64,000 nucleotides of DNA from Bradyrhizobium sp. B124. Its GTDB lineage: Bacteria; Pseudomonadota; Alphaproteobacteria; Rhizobiales; Xanthobacteraceae. Shown here piece by piece: positions 51,027 through 60,012 of the stretch (positions are counted from its first letter, which is position 1; every line of letters begins with the position of its first letter). The notes under the pieces are model-generated. The model was given only the letters and a program-made list of their open reading frames with translations. It was not told the DNA's origin and did no database searches. A program made the translations under genes and the position numbers. Where the stretch lies: contig NZ_CP152413.1 in the NCBI RefSeq assembly GCF_038967635.1, positions 6,948,001 to 7,012,000 of the forward strand, given 5' to 3'.

Positions 51027-51437
51027 ATGGACGCACGCGACTTCATCAGGATCGGCATGAGCGCCGAGCGCATGCTCGTGGTGCCGCCGGAGCGCACGGT
51101 CGGGCATTTCGTGCCCGGCATGCCGATGGTCTATGCGACGCCGATGATGATCCTCGAAATGGAGATGGCGTCGGGCGATGCCATCCGCGGTGCGTTGCAG
51201 CCCGGCTGGGTCACGGTTGGGACCGAGGTCGATATCCGCCATCTCGCCGCCGCTCTTGTCGGCGCCACGGTACGGACCACCGCAAGGGTGATCGCGGTCG
51301 AGCGCCGCGTGATCCGCTTCGCGGTCGAGGCCTTTGAGGGCACGCGCAAGCTCGGCGAAGGCCGCCACGCCCGCGGCCTGATCAATGTCGAGAGTTTCAA
51401 CAAGCGGCTCGCCGGGACCTCGGGGCAAGCGCAGTAG
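51027..51437 (+). CDS. Hotdog-fold thioesterase, fluoroacetyl-CoA thioesterase (FlK)-like
   Basis: A 136-residue single-domain hotdog protein. Against Streptomyces FlK (from memory: Thr42, Glu50, His76, Arg120) it has T38 (VYATPMM), E46 (LEMEMASG), H72 (VDIRHLAAAL) and R116 (RHARGLINVESFNKR) with identical spacing, offset by four. The segment VVPPERTVGHF also matches. The FlK lid phenylalanines (33 and 36) correspond to Val and Met here, so fluoroacetyl-CoA specificity is not assured; a general acyl-CoA thioesterase is the safer call. Convergent with proC, 8 bp apart. Confidence 0.85.
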   Translation: MDARDFIRIGMSAERMLVVPPERTVGHFVPGMPMVYATPMMILEMEMASGDAIRGALQPGWVTVGTEVDIRHLAAALVGATVRTTARVIAVERRVIRFAVEAFEGTRKLGEGRHARGLINVESFNKRLAGTSGQAQ

Positions 51438-51445
51438 GCGAAAGA

Positions 51446-52282
51446 CTACTTCGCCAATTCCTTCGAGCGCCGGGTCGCGGCGGCGATGGCGCGGGTCATC
51501 AGCGGCTGTAGGCCGTCACTCGCCATCAGCACCTCGAGCGCGGCCGCGGTGGTGCCGCCGGGTGAGGTGACATTCTGCCGCAGTGTCGCCGACGGCAGAT
51601 CCGAGCGATGCAGCAACTCACCGGAGCCGGCGACGGTCGCGCGCGCCAGCGTGGTCGCGAGCTGCTCGGGCAGGCCGGCCGCGACGCCGGCGCGGGCGAG
51701 CTCCTCGGCGAGCAGGAAGACATAGGCCGGGCCGGAGCCCGAGACCGCGGTCACCGCATCCATCAGGCTCTCATCGTCGACCCATTCGACCAGCCCGGTC
51801 GCTTTCAGCAGCGCATCGGTCATGGCGCGCTGCGCGGCGGTGACGCGCTTTGAGGGCACCGCGACCGTGATGCCGCGGCCGATCGCCGCCGGTGTGTTCG
51901 GCATCGCGCGCACCACTGCGCCGCCGACCACGTCTTCCAGCGCTGACATCGTCGTGCCGGCCATGATCGAGACCACGAGTGTCGACGGACCGACCAGCGC
52001 CTTCAGCGCGGCGCCGGCGTCGCGGAATGATTGCGGCTTCACCGCGACGACAAGCGTGTCGACCGTGCCGAGCTCCATCGCCTGCGGATTGAGCCTTACC
52101 CCCTTCGCGGCAAGCGCGGAGATCTCAGGCGAAAGATGCGGATCGATCACCGCGACCTGCTTGGGCGAGAGGCCCTGCGCGAGCCAGCCGGTCAGCATTG
52201 CACCGCCCATCTTGCCCGCGCCTGCGAGCGCGATGGTGCCGGAAGTGTTCGTCAATGCGCTGCTTGTGTTCACAGGTGTCAC
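51446..52282 (-). CDS. proC: Pyrroline-5-carboxylate reductase
   Basis: A protein of about 278 residues that reduces P5C to proline with NAD(P)H. The Rossmann motif is IALAGAGKMGGAMLTGWLAQ, and the family signatures VVRAMPNTPAAIGRG, VSGSGPAYVFLLAEEL and LRQNVTSPGGTTAAALEVL are complete. No ATG is in a sensible place. The likely starts are GTG at 52282, GTG at 52273 or TTG at 52255; a repeat begins just upstream at 52286. ybjN-like gene follows upstream on the same strand. Confidence 0.93.
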   Translation of the reverse strand: MTPVNTSSALTNTSGTIALAGAGKMGGAMLTGWLAQGLSPKQVAVIDPHLSPEISALAAKGVRLNPQAMELGTVDTLVVAVKPQSFRDAGAALKALVGPSTLVVSIMAGTTMSALEDVVGGAVVRAMPNTPAAIGRGITVAVPSKRVTAAQRAMTDALLKATGLVEWVDDESLMDAVTAVSGSGPAYVFLLAEELARAGVAAGLPEQLATTLARATVAGSGELLHRSDLPSATLRQNVTSPGGTTAAALEVLMASDGLQPLMTRAIAAATRRSKELAK

Positions 52283-52285
52283 CGC

Positions 52286-52412
52286 TCGTCGTCCCGGCGA
52301 AGGCCGGGACCCATAACCACATGTGGTTCTAGTGAAGCGAGGAAGGAGCCACAAGCAGTTTGCTCAGGCCCCGCGGCCGCGGAGTATGGGTCCCGGCCTT
52401 CGCCGGGACGAC
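52286..52412. repeat. Palindromic repeat of the GTCGTCCCGG family
   Basis: TCGTCGTCCCGGCGAAGGCC...CCATAACCACA at the left mirrors TATGGGTCCCGGCCTTCGCC...GGGACGAC at the right. It fills the gap between the YbjN gene and proC and may be transcribed between them. Confidence 0.85.
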
Positions 52413-52425
52413 ACTGAGGATGCGC

Positions 52426-52926
52426 TTACGCCTCGCCCTCGGTATCGAACATCGCGGCGGCCATCGCCTCGGCGGTCGACTTGCCGGCCCACACCACAAA
52501 CTGGAACGCAGGATAGTAGCGCTCGCAGGCATGGATCGCGTTGACCACCATGGCCTCGCATTGCGCGGTGGACGCGGTGAGGCCGCCGGGCAGCACCAGC
52601 GCCTGACGATGCATGACCATGCCGGTGTGGGTCCACAGGTCGAAATGGCCGACCCATAATTGCTCGTTGATCGCGGCGACCAGCCGCTGCACCTCGGCGC
52701 GGCGCGCCTGCGGCATCTTCATATCGAAGGCGCAGGCGAGATGCAGCGCCTCGATCTCTCCCATCCAGGTGAAGGAGAGCTGATAGTCGATCCAGTCTCC
52801 CTTGGAGACGATCGTCACCTCGTCTTCGCCGGAACGCTCGAACGCCCAGTTGTTGTCGGTGGCGATATCCTCGACCACCGCAAGCGGGTTGTTCCGGGAA
52901 TCGATAATGCTTTCGAGGAGGGACAT
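52426..52926 (-). CDS. YbjN domain-containing protein
   Basis: A 166-residue soluble protein with the YbjN (DUF1790-type) pattern: NPLAVVEDIATDNNWAFERSG, LSFTWMGEIEALHLACAFD, AINEQLWVGHFDLW and a Cys/Tyr-rich end. It is often adjacent to proC in Rhizobiales, as here, and its fold resembles the type III secretion chaperone-like bacterial sensory-transduction regulators. The start is taken at ATG 52926 (MSLLESIID). Confidence 0.88.
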   Translation of the reverse strand: MSLLESIIDSRNNPLAVVEDIATDNNWAFERSGEDEVTIVSKGDWIDYQLSFTWMGEIEALHLACAFDMKMPQARRAEVQRLVAAINEQLWVGHFDLWTHTGMVMHRQALVLPGGLTASTAQCEAMVVNAIHACERYYPAFQFVVWAGKSTAEAMAAAMFDTEGEA

Positions 52927-53374
52927 GCCGTCTCGGACCTTGTTCTTATGATCGCTTGATACGCACACGGAAGCCGGCACTTGCGACATACTGCGTCGTG
53001 GCCGAGTGCAGTTCCTTGACCGGGCTTCCGGATGCCCCTGGACCTGACGCCGATGAAGTGATGTGATTTGCGGAATCCGCGCAACCGCACGCCGAGTCCG
53101 TCCACAGCCAAAGCGCGCATCGTCCACAGCTGATCTCCGCCACACTTGTGATTTTGCGAACAAATCGGAATCTAGGCGTTCGCGTAACGATTTATTAACC
53201 ATTGGCAGGCGCTTCGCCGCACGCGTGAATCAGCCTTTCGGGCACTCACATCACTCTGCAAGAGCCGCGGCGCGCTCATGGGGACATGCCGTTTCCCCAT
53301 GCCAAAGGTGCTTGCCCCGCTGTCGCGGTTTGGTCATATTTCGCCTCAGGCACGTCCATCCCGGGCGTGCCGAT
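52927..53374. other. Intergenic region before the FMN riboswitch
   Basis: About 450 bp without a supported gene. It must hold the promoter of the YbjN/proC unit on one side and of the riboswitch transcript on the other. A near-CtrA motif (GTAA-N7-TTAAC at 53184-53199) is the only recognisable element, with one mismatch in the first half. Confidence 0.4.
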
Positions 53375-53521
53375 GTTCTCAGGGCGGGGTGAAAATCCCC
53401 ACCGGCGGTAAAGGGTGACGAGCCCAAGCCCGCGAGCGCCTTCTTCCGCGAAGCCGGAGGAAGGGTCAGCAGATTCGGTGCAATTCCGAAGCCGACGGTT
53501 ACAGTCCGGATGAAAGAGAAC
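53375..53521 (+). ncRNA. FMN riboswitch (RFN element)
   Basis: The 5' strand of P1 is GTTCTC (53375-53380), pairing with GAGAAC (53516-53521). Between them are the conserved blocks AGGGCGGGGTGAAAATCCCC, ACCGGCGGTAA, GAGCCCGCGAGCGCC-type P4-P5 sequence, GGTCAGCAGA, GGTGCAATTCCGAAGCCGAC and GGTTACAGTCCGGATGAAAG. This is a full RFN element. It lies 82 bp before the lumazine synthase gene, whose expression should fall when FMN is abundant. Confidence 0.96.
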
Positions 53522-53531
53522 GGTTGCGGCA

Positions 53532-53565
53532 GCCAACGCGATTTTCGCGTGGGCTTGTGTCGTTG
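53532..53565 (+). terminator. Expression-platform hairpin of the FMN riboswitch
   Basis: GCCAACGCGA (53532-53541) pairs with TCGCGTGGGC (53545-53554) with one mismatch and a three-base loop, followed by TTGTGTCGTTGT. This fits a transcription terminator between aptamer and gene. Confidence 0.6.
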
Positions 53566-53603
53566 TCCGTGTGCCCTGATTCTGGTCCTGAAAGAGGAAA
53601 GCC

Positions 53604-54185
53604 ATGAATCAGATGTTGCAAGACCAAGACGTTCAAGCTTCTCAAGTCCAGACCTCCCAAGCAGAAAGCCTTCCCGATACGCCGGCTAGTCCGCCGGCGC
53701 CGGAGCATCCGCACTTCGCAAAGCCGCAGCGCGTTGCCTTCGTGCAGTCGTCCTGGCATCGCGATGTGGTGGAAGAGTGCCGCATCTCCTTCCTGAAGGA
53801 GATCGAGGCGCGCCACATCACCAATGTCGATGTGTTCGAAGTGCCGGGCTCGTTCGAGATCCCGCTGCATGCGCAACTGCTGGCGAAGACCCGCCGCTAC
53901 ACCGCGATCGTCGCGGCCGGGCTCGTTGTCGATGGCGGCATCTACCGCCACGAATTCGTCGCCGATACCGTGATCAAGGCGCTGATGGATGTGCAGTTGC
54001 GCACCGAGGTGCCGGTGTTCTCGGCGGTGCTGACGCCGCAGCAATTCCACGAGACCGAGGTGCATTACGACTTCTTCCGCAAGCACTTCGTGATCAAGGG
54101 GATCGAGGTCGCGGAGGCCTGCGCCAACACGCTGCTCAGCCTCGAACGGCTGCGCGGCCAGGTCGCGGCGGGAATACCTGGCTAG
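53604..54185 (+). CDS. ribH: 6,7-dimethyl-8-ribityllumazine synthase, type II (RibH2-like)
   Basis: A 193-residue lumazine synthase, the penultimate enzyme of riboflavin synthesis. It has a Gln/Pro-rich leader of about 40 residues, then RVAFVQSSWHRDVVEECR, VFEVPGSFEIPLHA and VVDGGIYRHEFVADTVIKALMD, cut here. The form GIYRHEF and the long leader fit the decameric type II enzyme known from Brucella and Mesorhizobium (RibH2). It stands alone under an FMN riboswitch, as RibH2 genes often do, so it is the flavin-regulated isoenzyme. Confidence 0.93.
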   Translation: MNQMLQDQDVQASQVQTSQAESLPDTPASPPAPEHPHFAKPQRVAFVQSSWHRDVVEECRISFLKEIEARHITNVDVFEVPGSFEIPLHAQLLAKTRRYTAIVAAGLVVDGGIYRHEFVADTVIKALMDVQLRTEVPVFSAVLTPQQFHETEVHYDFFRKHFVIKGIEVAEACANTLLSLERLRGQVAAGIPG

Positions 54186-54203
54186 TTCAAGGCCCGGCGC
54201 AAA

Positions 54204-54233
54204 AGCGATTCCGGCATGCGTGCCGGGATCGCT
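54204..54233. terminator. Strong hairpin after the lumazine synthase gene
   Basis: AGCGAT-T-CCGGCA (54204-54216), loop TGCG, TGCCGG-G-ATCGCT (54221-54233) gives a 13-bp stem with one T/G pair. There is no T run on the plus side; on the minus side CTTTTGCGC follows. Confidence 0.5.
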
Positions 54234-54293
54234 GTCGCAGCCAGCGCGTTCGGTTATGCTTGCCGGCATAATCAGAACGCGCGGGAGGCGCCC

Positions 54294-55100
54294 ATGACCG
54301 AACAACAATCTTCCGACTGGCTCGGCCTGTCGGGCCGCGTTGCCGTCGTCACCGGCGGAGGCGGCGGCATCGGCCGCGCCACCGCGGTCAGTTTCGCGCG
54401 CGCCGGCGTCAGGGTCGCCGCGCTCGATCGCGACGAGCGTGGGTTGGCCGAGACCAAGGCAAAGCTTCGCGAGTTCGGCGACGGTCATCTCGTCGCGAGC
54501 TGCGACACGACCAGCGAGGACAACGTCGCGGCTGCCGCCGATGCGGTCGCGCGCACGCTTGGTTCTTGCGACATCCTCGTCAACACCGCGGCGGTGCTGC
54601 GCCCCGGCGGGCTCGATACGCTGCCGCTCGCCGAATGGAATGCGGTGCTGGCGATCAATCTCACCGGCTACTTCATCTGCGCGCAGGCGTTCGGCCGCCA
54701 GATGCGCAAGACCGGACGCGGCAGCCTCATCCACGTCGCCTCGATCGCCGCCAGCAATGCGCAGGGGCAGAGCGGCGCCTACAGCGTCAGCAAGGCCGCC
54801 GTCGTGATGCTCTCGCAGCAACTCGCCGCCGAATGGGGGCCGCACGGCATCCGCAGCAATGTGGTCAGCCCGGGCCTCGTCGTCACGCCGATGAGCCAGG
54901 CCTTCTATGATACGCCAGGGGTCACCGAGCGGCGCACCGCCGTGGTGCCGATGCGCCGGATCGGCGCGCCACAGGACATGGCCGACGCGACCCTGTTCCT
55001 GGCGAGCGACCGCGCGTCCTACGTCAATGGTGAGGAGATCATCGTCGACGGCGGCTATGCGCGGACGCTGATGAGCCACGTGCCGCGGCCGGGGTTTTGA
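54294..55100 (+). CDS. Short-chain dehydrogenase/reductase
   Basis: A 268-residue classical SDR. Cofactor motif VTGGGGGIGRAT (TGxxxGxG), NNAG equivalent VNTAAVL, and the catalytic Ser-Tyr-Lys in HVASIAASN, SGAYSVSKAAV. The acidic residue after strand 2 (ALDRDERG) suggests NAD+. It resembles 3-oxoacyl-ACP reductase-like and sugar dehydrogenases, but the substrate is unclear. It follows the lumazine synthase gene by 108 bp after a strong hairpin and is probably a separate unit. Confidence 0.9.
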   Translation: MTEQQSSDWLGLSGRVAVVTGGGGGIGRATAVSFARAGVRVAALDRDERGLAETKAKLREFGDGHLVASCDTTSEDNVAAAADAVARTLGSCDILVNTAAVLRPGGLDTLPLAEWNAVLAINLTGYFICAQAFGRQMRKTGRGSLIHVASIAASNAQGQSGAYSVSKAAVVMLSQQLAAEWGPHGIRSNVVSPGLVVTPMSQAFYDTPGVTERRTAVVPMRRIGAPQDMADATLFLASDRASYVNGEEIIVDGGYARTLMSHVPRPGF

Positions 55101-55123
55101 GGTGGTGGGGCCGCATATTCAGT

Positions 55124-55245
55124 GTCGTCCCGGCCTTGAGCCGGGACCCATAACCACGATGTTTGTTATTGCGAAGGGCTGTGGCTACAGGTTTGCTCCG
55201 TAACGGAGTCCTGTGGTTATGGGTCCCGGCTTTCGCCGGGACGAC
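55124..55245. repeat. Palindromic repeat of the GTCGTCCCGG family
   Basis: GTCGTCCCGGCCTTGAGCC...CCATAACCACGATG mirrors TGTGGTTATGGGTCCCGGC...GGGACGAC. It lies between the convergent SDR and prs genes, ending 8 bp before the prs stop. Confidence 0.85.
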
Positions 55246-55253
55246 GGTGGGCC

Positions 55254-56207
<954 letters not shown>

Positions 56208-56385
56208 CGATGCTTCCCCCCGCGCCTTGCTGGATACGACGTTCAGCATCTCAAGTCCTTACAGAACCGGCGGGTTTTCGGTGCGCGAGGGAATATCAGG
56301 CAGGCGGCTCCGATGGCAACCCATTAGGCGCTTCGGCCCACGTTTTCCTGGGCAAAAAGCGCCTTTCCCCGGGAGATTCCGGGGG

Positions 56386-56994
56386 TTAGTTGGCGGAATA
56401 GCTGAGTGCCACGGTTTCGGGCGCGGCGGGGGCCGGGGCACTGACCATCGCTGGCCCACGGAGCTCCGGTGCCGGGCCGGGCGCCGGGCCGCCATTGATC
56501 ATGCCGGAGAGGCCGCTGAGGCCGGCCTGGGCGATCTTGCGCAGCACCAGATCGTCGGCGGCGGCCCAGGCGTCGCGGCCGGCCTTGCCGGCGGGCTCTT
56601 CGCCGGACAGCCGGAGCGCCCGTTGCTGGTTGCTGTCGTAGACGTCCCACACCCACGCGATCATGGTGCGGCCGCGCACCACCTGCGCCGAGAGATAGCT
56701 GCGCACGCGATAGGCCGCCGTGGCCTGGCGCGACACGATCGACAGGCTGCGCAGCTTGGATTCGCTGTCGAGCACGCCCACCATGCGGTCGAATACCTGG
56801 GGCGGCGGACCGTCGATCGATTCGAAGGCGACGGTTGCGCCGCCGCTCGCGGGCGTCGCCATCGCGTAGGAGTCGGCCACGTTGCCGCCGGCCGCGCATC
56901 CGCCGAGCGCGGACCCAATCGCCAGCCATGTGGCTGCGATCGCGGCACGCACGACTGTCCCAGTTTGAAACTGGTGGTTTGACGCTTCCCTCAT
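56386..56994 (-). CDS. Putative lipoprotein of unknown function
   Basis: A 202-residue protein with a lipobox: IAATWLAIGSALGGCAAGG puts the modified Cys at residue 33. The mature part has DRMVGVLDSESKLRSLSIVSR, AYRVRSYLSAQ and WVWDVYDSNQQRALRLSGEE, a pattern seen in conserved Bradyrhizobium hypothetical lipoproteins, and a Pro/Ala-rich tail. It would be processed by Lgt and LspA, both in this window. Located between prs and a MerR gene, same strand. Confidence 0.75.
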   Translation of the reverse strand: MREASNHQFQTGTVVRAAIAATWLAIGSALGGCAAGGNVADSYAMATPASGGATVAFESIDGPPPQVFDRMVGVLDSESKLRSLSIVSRQATAAYRVRSYLSAQVVRGRTMIAWVWDVYDSNQQRALRLSGEEPAGKAGRDAWAAADDLVLRKIAQAGLSGLSGMINGGPAPGPAPELRGPAMVSAPAPAAPETVALSYSAN

Positions 56995-57098
56995 TGCGTC
57001 CTGCGATATCGTTAAAACGGCTTAACGTCTAGGGCAGGACGGCCACAGCACTTAACGATCCGGGGAGAGGACCGAATTCCTTTCTCGATATTTCCAGC

Positions 57099-58031
57099 TC
57101 AGTCGGCCAGATGATGCCGCATGGCTTCGGTGATCCAAGCCCACTCGCGGTTCGGGCTTGCGTCCGGCGACTGCCCGCGCATGATGGCGACGAGTTCCCA
57201 GTAGCGGGCCGCACGGGCGTCGTGCAGCGCGTACTTGCCGCGAATCCAGTTGCGGAATTCGAGGTCGGCTTCTCGCTTCAGCAATCGCGCCGACGTCGCC
57301 AGCCAGTCGCGTGCCAGCACCTGGCCCGCCTCCGACGCCGGCCCGAGGTCGCGCGCGATGATCTCCTTGGCCTTGGCCAGCACGGTTTCGTTGGCCGCTT
57401 GCCAGGCAGCGAGATCCAGCACGTGGTGATTCCAGACATCCTCCGCGTTGGCGCGGAGGTTGGCGACGAGGGAGGGATCATTGAGCATCTCCGAAAGCTC
57501 GATCCACGCATCGCATTGCTCTGGCGTCGGCTCGTCGGGCAATTCGGGTACGCTGGTCTCGATCATCTGCCGGATCCACGTCCGGTCGATGTTGATGCCG
57601 TCGGACACTCTCTCGAAAAAGCGTTCGACGACGTTGCGGCGCTCAGTGCGGGACAGCTGCGTCATGGTCAGGAATCTCCTCAGATCTGCTTCGGTGAGTT
57701 GCGGTGAACGCAACGCAGCCCGCAGGGCCGAGGCGACGCGGCGCTGTGCCGCGATCTCCGCTTCGAGCGTCTCGAGGCGAAGCTTCAGCGCCTCGACCAG
57801 CGAGAGTTCCTTGCTCAGGACCTCACGAATGGAGTCGAGCCCGAGCCCCGCATCGCGCAGGCAACGGATCAGGTCGAGGCGAACCAGTTCATCGTCGGTG
57901 AAGACGCGATAGCCGCTCGCGGTGCGGCCGGCCGGCGGCAGCAACCCCTGGTCCGAATAGAAGCGGAGCTTCCGGACCGAAATTCCGCTGAGCCGCGCCG
58001 CCTCGCCGATGCTGTAGGTGCGTTGTGTCAT
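57099..58031 (-). CDS. MerR-family regulator with long C-terminal domain
   Basis: A 310-residue regulator. The N-terminal winged helix is typical MerR (YSIGEAARLSGISVRKLRFY, then LLPPAGRTASGYRVF), followed by the dimerisation helix (VEALKLRLETLEAEIAAQRR). The remaining about 190 residues are helical, with Trp/Asp-rich segments (DRTWIRQMIETSVPEL, WIELSEMLNDPSLV, REWAWITEAMRHH) and no metal-binding Cys. This suggests an effector-binding domain of the TipAS-like or multidrug-sensing kind. Ligand and targets unknown; no efflux gene is adjacent. Confidence 0.9.
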   Translation of the reverse strand: MTQRTYSIGEAARLSGISVRKLRFYSDQGLLPPAGRTASGYRVFTDDELVRLDLIRCLRDAGLGLDSIREVLSKELSLVEALKLRLETLEAEIAAQRRVASALRAALRSPQLTEADLRRFLTMTQLSRTERRNVVERFFERVSDGINIDRTWIRQMIETSVPELPDEPTPEQCDAWIELSEMLNDPSLVANLRANAEDVWNHHVLDLAAWQAANETVLAKAKEIIARDLGPASEAGQVLARDWLATSARLLKREADLEFRNWIRGKYALHDARAARYWELVAIMRGQSPDASPNREWAWITEAMRHHLAD

Positions 58032-58105
58032 GCGCCGCTTGTCCGGTCTCCAGCAGGTGGAGAGTCAAGGCGCTTGTCGCACAAAAACGGTAGAGTCGCC
58101 CGGCG

Positions 58106-58873
58106 TCAGCCTTCCAGCGTGATGGCGTGAACGTGCCGGCCGTAATCGGCTTCCTTGCGGTGCACGGAGCGGCGGTAGCTGAAACAGCGCTCGTCGGAAT
58201 AGGTGTCGATGCCGAGATCGTCGATCATCAGCACGCCGGCATTTTCCAGCCGCATCCGGATGAAGCCGGCGAGATCGAACATCGCGTGGCCGTCGCGTTC
58301 GGCGGGCATGAAGAACATGCCGTTCTCGGCATCGGCCTCGATGAAGCGTTCGATGAATTCGTTTCCGACCTCGTAGGATTCCTTGCGGATCAGCGGACCG
58401 ATGGCGGCGACGATGCCGCCGCGCTCGGCGCCGAGTTTCTCCATCGCATCGATGGTCGATTCCAGCACGCCGGTCAGCGCGCCCTTCCAGCCGGCATGCG
58501 CCGCGCCGATCACCCGCGCATGGGGATCGACGAACAGGATCGGGCCGCAGTCGGCCGTCGTGACCGAGATCGCGAGGCCTTCGGTGCGCGTGACGAGCGC
58601 GTCCGCCCTCGGGCGCGCAGCGCCATTCCATGGACCAGTCACGGTCACGACGTCAGGCGAGTGCACCTGATGCACGCTGATGAAGTGATCGAGCGGCACG
58701 CCGAGCTGCTCCGCCATCCGCCGCCGATTCTCGGCGACCTTGGCCGGATCGTCGTGCGAGCCAAGCCCGCCATTGAGGCCGGCATAGATACCCTCGGAGA
58801 CGCCGCCCTCGCGCGAGAAGAAGGCGTGGCGCAGGCCCGGAATGGCCGACAGCAGCGGTGATCCCAATGTCAT
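58106..58873 (-). CDS. pgeF: Multicopper polyphenol oxidase-type protein / purine nucleoside phosphorylase (YfiH family)
   Basis: A 255-residue YfiH/LACC1-fold protein. The family Cys and His are visible: VTTADCGPILFVDP and AAHAGWKGALTGV, plus HQVHSPDV near residue 70. Members were first called polyphenol oxidases; newer work shows purine nucleoside phosphorylase and adenosine deaminase activity, and a role in peptidoglycan editing in E. coli. It overlaps the upstream methyltransferase gene by 4 bp and belongs to the lgt-midA-pgeF operon. Confidence 0.92.
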   Translation of the reverse strand: MTLGSPLLSAIPGLRHAFFSREGGVSEGIYAGLNGGLGSHDDPAKVAENRRRMAEQLGVPLDHFISVHQVHSPDVVTVTGPWNGAARPRADALVTRTEGLAISVTTADCGPILFVDPHARVIGAAHAGWKGALTGVLESTIDAMEKLGAERGGIVAAIGPLIRKESYEVGNEFIERFIEADAENGMFFMPAERDGHAMFDLAGFIRMRLENAGVLMIDDLGIDTYSDERCFSYRRSVHRKEADYGRHVHAITLEG

Positions 58874-59988
58874 TGTTCGGTCTCGTCAGGCTGATCGCTG
58901 AGGCCAGCGATCGAGGTGAGGTGCGGATCGGAGATGGCCATGACCTTGAACATCGAGCCCATCCCGCCGCGTCCGGAATCGGTCAGGCGTTTCAGCGCAC
59001 CGGCAATATCGGCGGAGACCTCGGGTGAAGCTTTCGCCATCAGTCCGGCGGCACGGGCCTCGACGCCGAGGCGCTTGAGGAAGTCGCCCTGCGTCGCCGG
59101 CCCGTGGACGCGCGCGCCGACATCCTCGGCGGCCCGCGCCAGGGCCTGAAAATCGACATGCGCCGTCACGTCGGCCTGTCCCGGGTTCTTCAGCGGGTCG
59201 GCGAAGCTGTGGCGCGCGATCGCCTGGAAGGTGTCGCCGGCGTCGCTGCGTAGATGGCCGTAATCGATGATCAGCGCGGCGCCGTCCTGGTCGCGCAGGC
59301 GCGTTGCGAGCTTCATGATCTCGCTGTCAGGCCGCCATTCGAACACCGCGCCGAGCGGGGCGGCGCGCACCAGCGGCGGCAGCAGCACCTCGAAATGCGG
59401 TGTCGGCTCGGCGGCGGGCGCGAAATACAGGTTGCCATTGGCATCCATCCCGACCGTGCGCTCGTGCCAGCCGGTCTCGCGGCGGACCATCTGGTGGATC
59501 GGCAGCACGTCGAAATATTCGTTGGCGAGGATCACCGCCGGTCCCTCCGGCACGTCGTCGATACTGTCGTGCCAGGTGATGTTGCGCACGCCGGTCAGCG
59601 TGGCGTGCTGCTTTTCGCGCAGCACCGGATTGACCTCGACGAGGTGGATGCTGAGCGACTGGTACAGCGGCGGCAGCACGCGCAACGCGCGCAGCGCATC
59701 CGACATCATGGTGCCGCGGCCGGGCCCGAGTTCGATCAGGCGGAGCGTGTCCGGCGAGCCGATCGCGCGCCAGATCGAGGCGCTCCACAGCCCGAGCAGT
59801 TCGCCGAACATCTGGCTGACCTCGGGCGCCGTGGTGAAATCGCCCTCGCGGCCGAGCGGATCGCGCGACAAATAGTAGCCGTAGCGCGGATGCATCAGGC
59901 ACAATTCCATGTAGCGCCAGACCGGCATCGGCCCGGACAGCTTGATCAGCTTCCTGATCTCATCCAGCAGTGGGGTGGGTTCGCTCAC
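58870..59988 (-). CDS. Class I SAM-dependent methyltransferase (MidA/NDUFAF7 family)
   Basis: A 372-residue COG1565 protein. Motif I is LIELGPGRGTMMSDALRAL, with the typical upstream RDPLGREGDFTTAPEVSQMFGE cut here. Mitochondrial NDUFAF7 methylates an Arg of complex I subunit NDUFS2, so this alphaproteobacterial homologue may do the same to NuoD. It follows lgt by 24 bp and overlaps pgeF by 4 bp. Confidence 0.9.
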   Translation of the reverse strand: MSEPTPLLDEIRKLIKLSGPMPVWRYMELCLMHPRYGYYLSRDPLGREGDFTTAPEVSQMFGELLGLWSASIWRAIGSPDTLRLIELGPGRGTMMSDALRALRVLPPLYQSLSIHLVEVNPVLREKQHATLTGVRNITWHDSIDDVPEGPAVILANEYFDVLPIHQMVRRETGWHERTVGMDANGNLYFAPAAEPTPHFEVLLPPLVRAAPLGAVFEWRPDSEIMKLATRLRDQDGAALIIDYGHLRSDAGDTFQAIARHSFADPLKNPGQADVTAHVDFQALARAAEDVGARVHGPATQGDFLKRLGVEARAAGLMAKASPEVSADIAGALKRLTDSGRGGMGSMFKVMAISDPHLTSIAGLSDQPDETEQ

Positions 59989-60012
59989 AGCCTTCCTTGG
60001 ATTGCACTTGCT

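Noticed and set aside
53499..55079. 526-codon minus-strand open frame opposite lumazine synthase and SDR
   Set aside because: It would run antisense through both real genes and into the FMN riboswitch; composition is that of a shadow.
57011..57026. CtrA site upstream of the lipoprotein gene (TTAA...TTAAC)
   Set aside because: The spacing between the halves is 6, not 7, in both orientations, so it does not meet the consensus.
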